Position numbers and translations under genes: made by a program
Origin: an uncultured Rhizobiaceae group bacterium
Lineage (GTDB): Bacteria > Pseudomonadota > Alphaproteobacteria > Rhizobiales > Rhizobiaceae
DNA length: 6,672 nt
Direction of reading: 5' to 3'
Assembly (NCBI GenBank): GCA_905479965.1
Contig: CAJQOR010000444.1
Location: 1 to 6,672 of the forward strand
Part shown: positions 1-6,076 of the stretch, piece after piece
How the letters are laid out: each line of letters opens with the position of its first letter
Position numbering within the stretch: the first letter of the stretch is position 1
Notes under the pieces: model-generated
What the model saw: only the letters and a program-made list of their open reading frames with translations
What the model was told of the DNA's origin: nothing
Databases searched by the model: none

Positions 1-313
1 CACGCGTATCGCGGCACAAACAGGTTATGGGTCAACTTCAGACCGCGAAGAAATAACTGGAAATGCGTCGCTGAAATTTGCAGATGATTGGCGTGTATTT
101 GGTGGTACGACCTACGATATTGACGGTAAAGACTTTACGACATCAAATCTAGGTCTTGCTTACGAGAATGAATGCTTCATTATCACAGGTGTTTACAATC
201 ACACACATTCCACAAGTATAGCACAATCTGAATGGGATGTGGGACTGCGCATAAGTTTTAGAACATTAGGTACGCTAAATGTTGGTGAAACGGCAGTTGG
301 ACGGAAGTTTTAA
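1..313 (+). CDS. lptD: LPS-assembly protein LptD, C-terminal fragment
   Basis: The reading frame enters from the left edge (first full codon at 2) and runs 103 residues to TAA at 311-313. LptD is the outer-membrane beta-barrel that, with the lipoprotein LptE, places lipopolysaccharide in the outer leaflet. What is visible is the end of the barrel: alternating strands such as LKFADDWRVFGGTTYDI, the late motif AYENECF (Cys at fragment residue 58, codon 173-175), the closing strand GLRISFRTLG and a final Phe, as is usual for outer-membrane barrels. Alphaproteobacterial LptD proteins carry a similar single Cys after Glu here, whereas E. coli LptD has two adjacent Cys in this part that form disulfides with the N-terminal domain. 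The identification rests on this tail plus its place directly before a surA-like gene and pdxA, the order known from many proteobacteria. About 85 percent of the protein lies outside the window. Confidence 0.88.
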   Translation, partial: TRIAAQTGYGSTSDREEITGNASLKFADDWRVFGGTTYDIDGKDFTTSNLGLAYENECFIITGVYNHTHSTSIAQSEWDVGLRISFRTLGTLNVGETAVGRKF

Positions 314-360
314 AGTTGGTAGCGCCCCGGTCATAATTTCACCTGATAATTGGGTAAAAT

Positions 361-390
361 AGCTTGGGGTTTTAATCATTGGGGCAAGCT
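361..390. repeat. Inverted repeat upstream of the surA-like gene
   Basis: AGCTTG at 361-366 is repeated as its exact reverse complement CAAGCT at 385-390, giving a 6-bp stem with an 18-base loop. It ends 3 bases before the GAGGAG ribosome site. It could be a weak RNA stem or half-sites for a regulator. It has no T-run on the + strand and a long loop, so it does not look like a terminator. A 6-bp match within 30 bases can arise by chance. Confidence 0.25.
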
Positions 391-393
391 TTA

Positions 394-399
394 GAGGAG
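394..399 (+). promoter_or_regulatory. Ribosome binding site setting the surA-like start
   Basis: GAGGAG lies 6 bases before ATG 406. This favours ATG 406 over the in-frame TTG at 379, which has no such site before it and would add nine residues ahead of the signal peptide. ATG 418 is also in frame but sits too far from this site. Confidence 0.75.
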
Positions 400-405
400 C
401 CAACC

Positions 406-1359
406 ATGGCGGTATTAATGGCATTGAAAACAAAGAGAGCACTCGCTGCAGGCGCTATGGCGCTTGTATTAACGCTGGGTACAGGTATCTATGCGCCGAA
501 CGATGTTCAGGCTGCGAGCGAAATAAAAATTGTTGTTAACAAGCAAGCAATTACCAGCACTGATTTAAGACGGCGCGCCGCGTTACTCCGCCTACAAAGA
601 CAGTCCGGAAAATTATCCACAAAAGCGCGCGAGCAACTTATCGAAGAAGCTCTTATCCGCCAAGAACTCACCAATCGCCGCGCGTTACCGAGCCAGTCAG
701 AAGTAGATCGCGCATTTGCCAACTTTGCTTCTGGTAACGGCATGTCAGCAAAACGTATGGGCTCTATCCTTAATCAGGCTGGTGTTGGTGCAAAGCACTT
801 TAAAGATTTTATTCGTCTTCAAATCGGTTGGCCGCGCATGGTTTCAGCAAGATATGGAAGTTCTGGAAAATTAAGCACTCAGGATCTTGTATCCAAAATG
901 CTTGAGCGCGGAGACGACAAACCAACGACAACTGAATATATACTGCAGCAGGTTATCTTCGTTGTACCGTCTTCAAAACGCAGTAAATCAACGCTGAACC
1001 GCCGCAACACCGAGGCGAAACGTTTTCGACCAAATATCGATAGCTGTGAGACAACCAAGCAAAAAGCAGTTGGCTTAAAAGATGTCACGGTGCGTAATCT
1101 TGGTCGCTTTTTAAAGCCAGAATTACCTCCTGAGTGGAGCCCGCTTATTTCTAAAACGGCGGCTAACAAACCAACAGGTACACGCTTTACTGAGAAAGGT
1201 GTTGAATTCTTGGTTATCTGTAAATCACGAAGCGTCTCAGATGATAAAGCTGCTGAAATGGTGTTTCGTCTGGAACAAGAACAATCCGGTGAAGCCAGCG
1301 CTAATTCAAAGAAGTACCTAGATGAATTGCGTCGTCGTGCGGTCATAGCCAACCGCTAA
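406..1359 (+). CDS. SurA-like periplasmic chaperone / peptidyl-prolyl isomerase family protein
   Basis: This 317-residue protein starts with a signal peptide: Lys/Arg near residues 8-11, a hydrophobic core at about 12-27, and probable cleavage after VQA at 36. The mature part begins with a SurA N-terminal domain (about 40-165), recognisable from VNKQAITSTDLRRR followed by helices including LIEEALIRQEL. A region corresponding to a parvulin isomerase domain follows (about 174-280): EYILQQVIFVVP at its start, VRNLGRFLKPELPPEW in the middle and GVEFLVICKSR near the end. A short charged C-terminal helix closes the protein. E. coli SurA has about 428 residues and two parvulin domains, so this is a shorter, one-domain version, and the parvulin signature is weak enough that isomerase activity is doubtful. 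Cys214 and Cys272 may form a disulfide. Position between lptD and pdxA matches surA. The likely role is escorting outer-membrane proteins, probably including LptD. The gap before it is 92 bases with no convincing promoter. Confidence 0.82.
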   Translation: MAVLMALKTKRALAAGAMALVLTLGTGIYAPNDVQAASEIKIVVNKQAITSTDLRRRAALLRLQRQSGKLSTKAREQLIEEALIRQELTNRRALPSQSEVDRAFANFASGNGMSAKRMGSILNQAGVGAKHFKDFIRLQIGWPRMVSARYGSSGKLSTQDLVSKMLERGDDKPTTTEYILQQVIFVVPSSKRSKSTLNRRNTEAKRFRPNIDSCETTKQKAVGLKDVTVRNLGRFLKPELPPEWSPLISKTAANKPTGTRFTEKGVEFLVICKSRSVSDDKAAEMVFRLEQEQSGEASANSKKYLDELRRRAVIANR

Positions 1360-1386
1360 GCGATTTCAATATTAAGGAATAAAATC

Positions 1387-2406
1387 ATGCGTGCTGCGCC
1401 ACTTGGCCTGACAATGGGGGATCCGTCGGGCATCGGCCTTGATCTGAGTTTACAGGCCTGGTGCAAACGTCGTGAGCTTAATTTGCCAAGCTTTATCTAT
1501 ATCGGTGATATTGATGCGTTAAATGCGCGAGCATCAAGTTTAAACCTTGATGTAAAAGTCATTGAGACCAGCCTGGAAGATGCAAGCAGGGGCTTTGACC
1601 AATTTATTCCCGCCATTCACATGCCTAACGCTGCACCCGTTGTTACAGGTGAACCAAATGCTGATAATGCTCCCGCGATTATAGGTGCGATTGATAAAGC
1701 TGTCGACTTAGCAAAAACTGGAGCGGTGTCAGCGGTCGTGACCAATCCAATTGCCAAATCTGTGCTTTATGCTGCGGGTTTTAAACATCCAGGACATACT
1801 GAATACCTCGCCAGCTTGGCCAAAGACGAAAATGGAATTGAACCACTTCCTGTCATGATGCTTGCGGGACCGCAATTGCGCACTGTTCCGGTTACAATTC
1901 ATATTCCACTCATGTCGATTATGACGCATTTAACAGCGGATCTGATTGTTGAAACCTGCGCGATAACAGCAAGAGATTTAACAACACGCTTTGGCATCAA
2001 AACACCACGCTTAGCCATTTCTGGTCTTAATCCACATGCGGGTGAAGATGGTGCTTTGGGGCATGAAGATGCTAAATATGTCGCCCCTGCAATCGTACAG
2101 TTACAAAAAATGGGTATCGATGCGATCGGTCCCCTACCCGCAGATACGATGTTCCATGAAGATGCCAGAGCCAAATATGATGTTGCTATTTGCATGTATC
2201 ATGATCAGGCACTCATCCCTGCAAAAGCGCTTGGGTTTCATGATGCTGTGAATGTTACGCTTGGCTTACCTTTTATTCGCACATCACCCGATCACGGCAC
2301 AGCCTTTTCTATTGCAGGCAAAAATATTGCGCGAGCCGATAGTCTCATCGCTGCAATTAAAATGGCAGCTGAGATGGCACAGATCAATCAAAAGAAAGAT
2401 AACTAA
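1387..2406 (+). CDS. pdxA: 4-hydroxythreonine-4-phosphate dehydrogenase PdxA
   Basis: PdxA oxidises 4-phosphooxy-L-threonine with NAD to an unstable ketone that PdxJ condenses to pyridoxine 5'-phosphate (DXP-dependent vitamin B6 pathway, cytoplasm). At 339 residues it has the usual length. Visible motifs are LTMGDPSGIG (8-17), VVTNPIAKS (117-125), the substrate-binding GHTEYLA (136-142) and three metal-binding histidines: H172 in IHIPL, H217 in NPHAGE and H272 in YHDQ. These sit exactly six residues later than the E. coli His166, His211 and His266. GPLPADTMFH (248-257) and TLGLPFIRTSPDHGTA (291-306) complete the family signature. Small departures are L18 where Pro is common and S308 where many relatives have Asp. 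AAGGA at 1374-1378 lies 8 bases before the ATG. The gene follows surA by 27 bases and abuts rsmA, so it is almost surely in the same transcript. Confidence 0.96.
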   Translation: MRAAPLGLTMGDPSGIGLDLSLQAWCKRRELNLPSFIYIGDIDALNARASSLNLDVKVIETSLEDASRGFDQFIPAIHMPNAAPVVTGEPNADNAPAIIGAIDKAVDLAKTGAVSAVVTNPIAKSVLYAAGFKHPGHTEYLASLAKDENGIEPLPVMMLAGPQLRTVPVTIHIPLMSIMTHLTADLIVETCAITARDLTTRFGIKTPRLAISGLNPHAGEDGALGHEDAKYVAPAIVQLQKMGIDAIGPLPADTMFHEDARAKYDVAICMYHDQALIPAKALGFHDAVNVTLGLPFIRTSPDHGTAFSIAGKNIARADSLIAAIKMAAEMAQINQKKDN

Positions 2407-3234
2407 ATGGCAACAATCGATGGATTACCGCCATTAAGAGAGATCATTGAAACTTATGATCTTGCACCAAAAAAAGCACTAGGTCAGAATTTCTTGTTAG
2501 ATTTAAATCTAACTCAGAAGATCGCACGTGATGCCGGTGACTTAACAAGAAGCACTATTGTGGAAATTGGTCCTGGACCAGGTGGATTAACGCGCGCAAT
2601 ATTATCACTTGATGCCAATAACTTAATCTCCATAGAAAGAGACGCGCGTTGTTTGCTTGCACTTGAAGAAATTACCAATCATTATGACGGCCGACTAAAG
2701 GTCATTGAAGCTGATGCACTCACCATCAATATTGCTGAATTTGCCAAGAATGAGCAGATCAAAATTATAGCAAATTTGCCCTATAATATCGGCACACAAT
2801 TGCTCACAAATTGGCTGACTTCATCCGTCGATAATCCTTTTTGGTCTACGATGACCTTGATGTTTCAGAAGGAAGTTGGGCAGCGAATTGTTGCCCGCGT
2901 GGGCGACAAACATTATGGCCGCTTAGGTGTGTTATGTGGGTGGATGACCCATGCCAGTATTTCGTTTGATGTGAATAAAGAAGCTTTTAGTCCGCCACCA
3001 AAAGTCACCTCATCAATTGTGCATTTGGAACCTAATACAAACCGCATTGCTTGTGATCTTAAGAAGCTTGAGCGTGTAACCCAAAGCGCCTTTGGACAAC
3101 GCCGTAAGATGTTGCGCCAGAGCTTAAAACCACTTGGTGGCGAGACGTTGTTGGAGAAAGTTGGCATTGACCCAACGCGCCGCGCAGAAACTCTGGAAAT
3201 TGAAGAATTCTGTGCATTGGCAAACGCGATTTAA
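2407..3234 (+). CDS. rsmA: 16S rRNA (adenine(1518)-N(6)/adenine(1519)-N(6))-dimethyltransferase RsmA (KsgA)
   Basis: RsmA uses S-adenosylmethionine to dimethylate two adjacent adenines in the 3'-terminal hairpin of 16S rRNA, a late step of small-subunit assembly. Its absence in other bacteria gives kasugamycin resistance. The 275 residues show the whole family pattern: KKALGQNFL (22-30), the SAM-binding loop EIGPGPGG (53-60), acidic IERD (76-79) and EADAL (101-105), the catalytic NLPYNIGT (123-130), then AFSPPPKV (193-200), [12 protein letters not shown] (227-238) and a C-terminal helix with RRAETL. The ATG follows the pdxA TAA with no spacing and in the same frame. Only a weak purine stretch (AAAGAAAGA) inside the end of pdxA could serve as ribosome site, so coupling to pdxA translation is likely. 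The stop lies 3 bases from the stop of the oppositely directed gmk. Confidence 0.97.
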   Translation: MATIDGLPPLREIIETYDLAPKKALGQNFLLDLNLTQKIARDAGDLTRSTIVEIGPGPGGLTRAILSLDANNLISIERDARCLLALEEITNHYDGRLKVIEADALTINIAEFAKNEQIKIIANLPYNIGTQLLTNWLTSSVDNPFWSTMTLMFQKEVGQRIVARVGDKHYGRLGVLCGWMTHASISFDVNKEAFSPPPKVTSSIVHLEPNTNRIACDLKKLERVTQSAFGQRRKMLRQSLKPLGGETLLEKVGIDPTRRAETLEIEEFCALANAI

Positions 3235-3237
3235 CGT

Positions 3238-3888
3238 TTAAGATGTTTTTGATAGACTTTCAATAAAATCGAATAATCCCGGGCGACGATCACGACGCAA
3301 ACGTTCTGCTTCGACAATGCATTTCACGGATGAGAACGCTATGTTAAGATCCTCATTTACGACGACATAATCATATTCGCCCCAATGGGACATCTCATCG
3401 GCTGCATTTGCGAGACGTTTTTTAATAACTTCTGCAGTATCTTCTGCACGCCGATTTAAGCGCGCGCGTAATTCTTCAAATGAAGGTGGTAGGATGAAAA
3501 TAGACACAACATCTGTTGACATTTTATCCTGCAGTTGAAGAGCACCTTGCCAATCGATATCAAACAACATGTCACGACCTTCAGATAGCGCGTGCTCAGC
3601 GGCTTCTCTTGGGGTGCCATAATAATTACCATGGACTTCGGCCCATTCCAGCAAACCATCACTATCACGTAAGCGCTTAAACTCGACCTCTGAAACGAAG
3701 TGGTAGTGCACCCCCTCAATTTCGCTATCGCGGCGCGGTCTGGTGGTCACACTCACAGATAAGCTTAAGCCTTTATCTTTATCTAGCAGATTGCGTGCGA
3801 TCGTTGATTTACCAGCACCTGACGGCGATGATAATACAAGCATGAGCCCGCGTCGCTGGATTGATTGGGAAATTGATGTCTCACTCAT
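3238..3888 (-). CDS. gmk: Guanylate kinase
   Basis: Guanylate kinase transfers phosphate from ATP to GMP (or dGMP) to give GDP, an essential cytoplasmic step in purine nucleotide supply. The 216-residue product has the P-loop [10 protein letters not shown] (20-29), the GMP-binding TTRPRR (48-53) and HYHF (61-64), the segment EVHGNYYGT (84-92), the DIDWQG motif (110-115), ILPPS (132-136) and the lid arginines in RLNRRAEDT (143-151). Length and motif spacing are normal. The first 12 or so residues are a short polar extension before the core. The ATG is 5 bases after the yicC stop, with only a weak GTGGAA-like ribosome site inside the end of yicC, so it is probably translated in step with yicC. 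It is the last gene of the - strand cluster. Confidence 0.97.
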   Translation of the reverse strand: MSETSISQSIQRRGLMLVLSSPSGAGKSTIARNLLDKDKGLSLSVSVTTRPRRDSEIEGVHYHFVSEVEFKRLRDSDGLLEWAEVHGNYYGTPREAAEHALSEGRDMLFDIDWQGALQLQDKMSTDVVSIFILPPSFEELRARLNRRAEDTAEVIKKRLANAADEMSHWGEYDYVVVNEDLNIAFSSVKCIVEAERLRRDRRPGLFDFIESLSKTS

Positions 3889-3893
3889 CGCTG

Positions 3894-4778
3894 TTATTCC
3901 ACATTTTGGATTTGCTCTCGGAATTGATCAACGAGAACTTTAAGCTCAAGGCCAATTGCAGTCACATTTGCTGCATTTGATTTTGAACAAATGGTATTGC
4001 ATTCTCGGTTAAATTCTTGCGCTAAAAAGTCAAGACGGCGTCCAATTGGACCACCACCATCGATCAGAGAATTTGCTGACACAATATGTGCAAGTAGGCG
4101 ATCAATTTCTTCTTGAAGATCCGCTTTTGTCGCTAGTATAGCCGCTTCCACATAAAGCCGTTCTTCATCAAACTTCGAATTACTGTCTATAAGGTTTTGA
4201 ACCTGATTTTGTAAACGCTCTTTAATGGCATCTTGGCTCCGGGAAGGATCTGCAATAACCTTTTGCACCAATTGGGAAACTTGCGAGACTTGACTTTGCA
4301 AAACATCGGCTAATGCTTTTCCTTCAGCTTTTCGCGCTGCGATGAGACCATCAAGTGCTGTTATGAAGCCTTGCTCAATCGCTGTTAAGAGCGCTGATTG
4401 CTCATCCTGTGACCGTTCCACATGGCGCTCTTCCAGAACACCGCGAATACCTAATATTCCATCAGTGCTTGGTTTATCAAAACCCTTTGCTTCAAGGTCT
4501 TTTGATATTTTTATAACGCTATCAAGTGCGGATTTATTGACGACTAATTCGGTTGCAGCGCCCTGCTCTTTAGCCGTTAGCGATATTTGCAAATTGCCTC
4601 GCGTTAAAACGTCCGCACATTTGCTGCGCATTTTCTGCTCAAGACCTTCAAAGCCAGAAGGAATGCGCATGCGAACATCCAAGCCTTTGCCATTGACCGC
4701 GCGTAGCTCCCACATCCAAGCGACATTGCTACAAACCCCATCTGAGCTTGCATATCCGGTCATTGAGCAAACTGCCAT
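3894..4778 (-). CDS. yicC: YicC/YloC family endoribonuclease
   Basis: The 294-residue product matches the YicC family end to end. The N-terminal YicC-like domain (about 5-158) opens with [10 protein letters not shown] and contains [18 protein letters not shown] (23-40) and RGNLQIS (60-66). The C-terminal domain (formerly DUF1732) has the conserved [17 protein letters not shown] (204-220), [18 protein letters not shown] (242-259) with NTICSKS just after, and the family ending REQIQNVE. E. coli YicC and Bacillus YloC are reported as endoribonucleases; in E. coli YicC has been linked to decay of the small RNA RyhB. Targets in alphaproteobacteria cannot be read from sequence. The middle (about 120-200) is polar and helix-forming. 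The ATG has a strong AAGGGG site (4784-4789) 5 bases upstream, which settles the start over the in-frame Met6. It lies 54 bases after mltG and 5 before gmk. Confidence 0.95.
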   Translation of the reverse strand: MAVCSMTGYASSDGVCSNVAWMWELRAVNGKGLDVRMRIPSGFEGLEQKMRSKCADVLTRGNLQISLTAKEQGAATELVVNKSALDSVIKISKDLEAKGFDKPSTDGILGIRGVLEERHVERSQDEQSALLTAIEQGFITALDGLIAARKAEGKALADVLQSQVSQVSQLVQKVIADPSRSQDAIKERLQNQVQNLIDSNSKFDEERLYVEAAILATKADLQEEIDRLLAHIVSANSLIDGGGPIGRRLDFLAQEFNRECNTICSKSNAANVTAIGLELKVLVDQFREQIQNVE

Positions 4779-4783
4779 GATTT

Positions 4784-4789
4784 CCCCTT
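4784..4789 (-). promoter_or_regulatory. Strong ribosome binding site of yicC
   Basis: Read on the - strand this is AAGGGG, 5 bases before the yicC ATG at 4778. It is the clearest ribosome site of the - strand cluster and suggests yicC starts translation independently of mltG, unlike gmk, which seems to depend on yicC. Confidence 0.7.
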
Positions 4790-4832
4790 AGATTTTAACG
4801 CTTATCACACGCGCAACAAAACAACTGTTTTA

Positions 4833-5978
4833 TTAATTGGAAGAACTATCTGTCTTTGCAGCTTTTCTTCGCTCAGCCTCAATTTTGCGCCATTCAGCCA
4901 CATTTGCATTGTGTTCTGCAAGCGTTTTTGCAAATGCATGACCACCAGTTCCATCAGCTACAAAGAACAAATCCTCTGTGCGAGACGGATTAATGACCGC
5001 TTCCATGGCCTGCAAGCCAGGATTTGCAATGGGAGTTGGTGGTAATCTATCGATTTGATAGGTGTTATAATCTGTCTTTTTATCCAGATCACTTTGGTAG
5101 ATCGGTCGGCCAGATGGTTTCCCTTCACCGCCAAAAATACCGTAAATAATCGTCGGATCAGATTGTAAACGCATGCCTTTATTCAGGCGATTGATAAACA
5201 CACCAGCAACTAGCGGACGCTCATCAGCTTGGCCTGTCTCTTTTTCTACGATGGAGGCAAGGATCACCATTTCCTCTTTCGTTTCAATCGGAAGATCAGC
5301 AACACGACGGGCCCACAATCGATCAACGGCACGTGTCTGTGCGCTGGTCATTTGATCTAAGACCTCTTGGCGAGTTGTGCCACGCGAATATTTATATGTG
5401 TTTGGTAACAAGCTGCCTTCTGCGGGAAGTTCTTGTGGCAAATCACCGGTTAGATCCTCATCACTTTTCAAACGCTCGAAAATTTGGAATACGGTTAAAC
5501 CTTCTGGTGCCGTGAATGAATACAAAATGGATTTACCCGATTGCAGAAGCACCATGATTTCGCGCATGGATGAACCTGCTTTAATTTCATATTCGCCTGC
5601 TTTGAGGGAATCACCGTCCAGCAAAACGCCCGACGCATGCCTGAACACTCTTGAATCTGTGACAAAGCCAGCGGCTTCTAGATCATTTGCAATGGATACT
5701 AAACTTGCACCATCGCGCACAACAAAACTTGTTGTTTGACCCAGTGGACCTTCGCGTTCGAATAAAACTTTTCCAAGATAGAGCGCACCACCTGCTGCTA
5801 AAGTGACAAGCAACAATAACGTCATTAAAAAGTTTAGAAAAATAACTGTTTGTGAACGTGCGCGTTTAGAACGAACGCGTTTAGGCGGCTGGGGTGCTTT
5901 CTGCGGTTTGAGTGCTTGCGTCGGCGAGACCGGAATTATTGGTCGCTTGCTTTCGTTATTGCTTTTATCGTCACTCAA
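4833..5978 (-). CDS. mltG: Endolytic murein transglycosylase MltG
   Basis: MltG (YceG family) is an inner-membrane lytic transglycosylase that cuts nascent glycan strands and so helps set their length. The 381 residues comprise a cytoplasmic, Pro/Lys/Arg-rich tail (1-43), one membrane segment (about 44-69, FLNFLMTLLLLVTLAAGG), a LysM-like part (about 83-155) and the catalytic YceG domain. The latter has ASIVEKETG (231-239), whose Glu235 likely corresponds to the catalytic E. coli Glu218, then GMRLQSDPTIIYG (258-270) and YNTYQIDRLPPTPIANPG (294-311). A charged Lys/Ser-rich tail ends the protein. The start is TTG (5978-5976): an in-frame stop lies nine codons upstream with no other start between, and there is no suitable start before the membrane segment. 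A modest GGA sits 6 bases upstream. It follows fabF by 98 bases, as in many proteobacteria where mltG is near fabF. Confidence 0.95.
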   Translation of the reverse strand: MSDDKSNNESKRPIIPVSPTQALKPQKAPQPPKRVRSKRARSQTVIFLNFLMTLLLLVTLAAGGALYLGKVLFEREGPLGQTTSFVVRDGASLVSIANDLEAAGFVTDSRVFRHASGVLLDGDSLKAGEYEIKAGSSMREIMVLLQSGKSILYSFTAPEGLTVFQIFERLKSDEDLTGDLPQELPAEGSLLPNTYKYSRGTTRQEVLDQMTSAQTRAVDRLWARRVADLPIETKEEMVILASIVEKETGQADERPLVAGVFINRLNKGMRLQSDPTIIYGIFGGEGKPSGRPIYQSDLDKKTDYNTYQIDRLPPTPIANPGLQAMEAVINPSRTEDLFFVADGTGGHAFAKTLAEHNANVAEWRKIEAERRKAAKTDSSSN

Positions 5979-6076
5979 ATTAGATCCAGCTCTATCTTCG
6001 GTTTACCAGAATTTTCAACAGCATTTATATCCATCTTTTATGGCAAAAACAGAGCAAAAAGAACAATACAGCTGAT
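5979..6076 (-). other. fabF-mltG intergenic region
   Basis: This 98-base A+T-rich gap lies between the fabF stop and the mltG TTG. On the - strand it has T-runs near 6056-6060 and 6044-6048 but no GC-rich hairpin before them, so no intrinsic terminator is evident. No -35/-10 pair with good spacing was found either. It includes a 19-codon ATG frame (6034-5975) whose TGA overlaps the mltG TTG. Whether mltG is read from its own promoter or from fabF cannot be decided here. Confidence 0.4.

Noticed and set aside
379..405. Extended TTG start for the surA-like gene at 379
   Set aside because: It has no ribosome site, would put nine extra residues before the signal peptide, and is beaten by ATG 406 with GAGGAG 6 bases upstream.
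314..405. Promoter for the surA-like gene (TAAAAT at 355-360 or GATAAT at 345-350)
   Set aside because: Both resemble a -10 box, but neither has a recognisable -35 box at suitable spacing, and A+T-rich hexamers are common in such a gap.
879..1352. 157-codon - strand frame opposite the surA-like gene
   Set aside because: It is an antisense shadow without family motifs, and the + strand product has clear signal peptide and domain features.
3222..3239. AAACG/CGTTT stem over the rsmA-gmk junction as a two-way terminator
   Set aside because: Five mostly A-T pairs with an 8-base loop and no proper T-run are too weak.
4342..4791. 149-codon + strand frame opposite yicC
   Set aside because: It lies antisense inside a well-conserved gene, has no ribosome site or known motif, and is rich in Ser/Arg as expected of a reverse-strand shadow.
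4818..4831. AAAAC-loop-GTTTT hairpin after mltG as a terminator
   Set aside because: The stem is 5 bp with one G-C pair, and on the - strand it is not followed by a T-run; yicC is probably co-transcribed.
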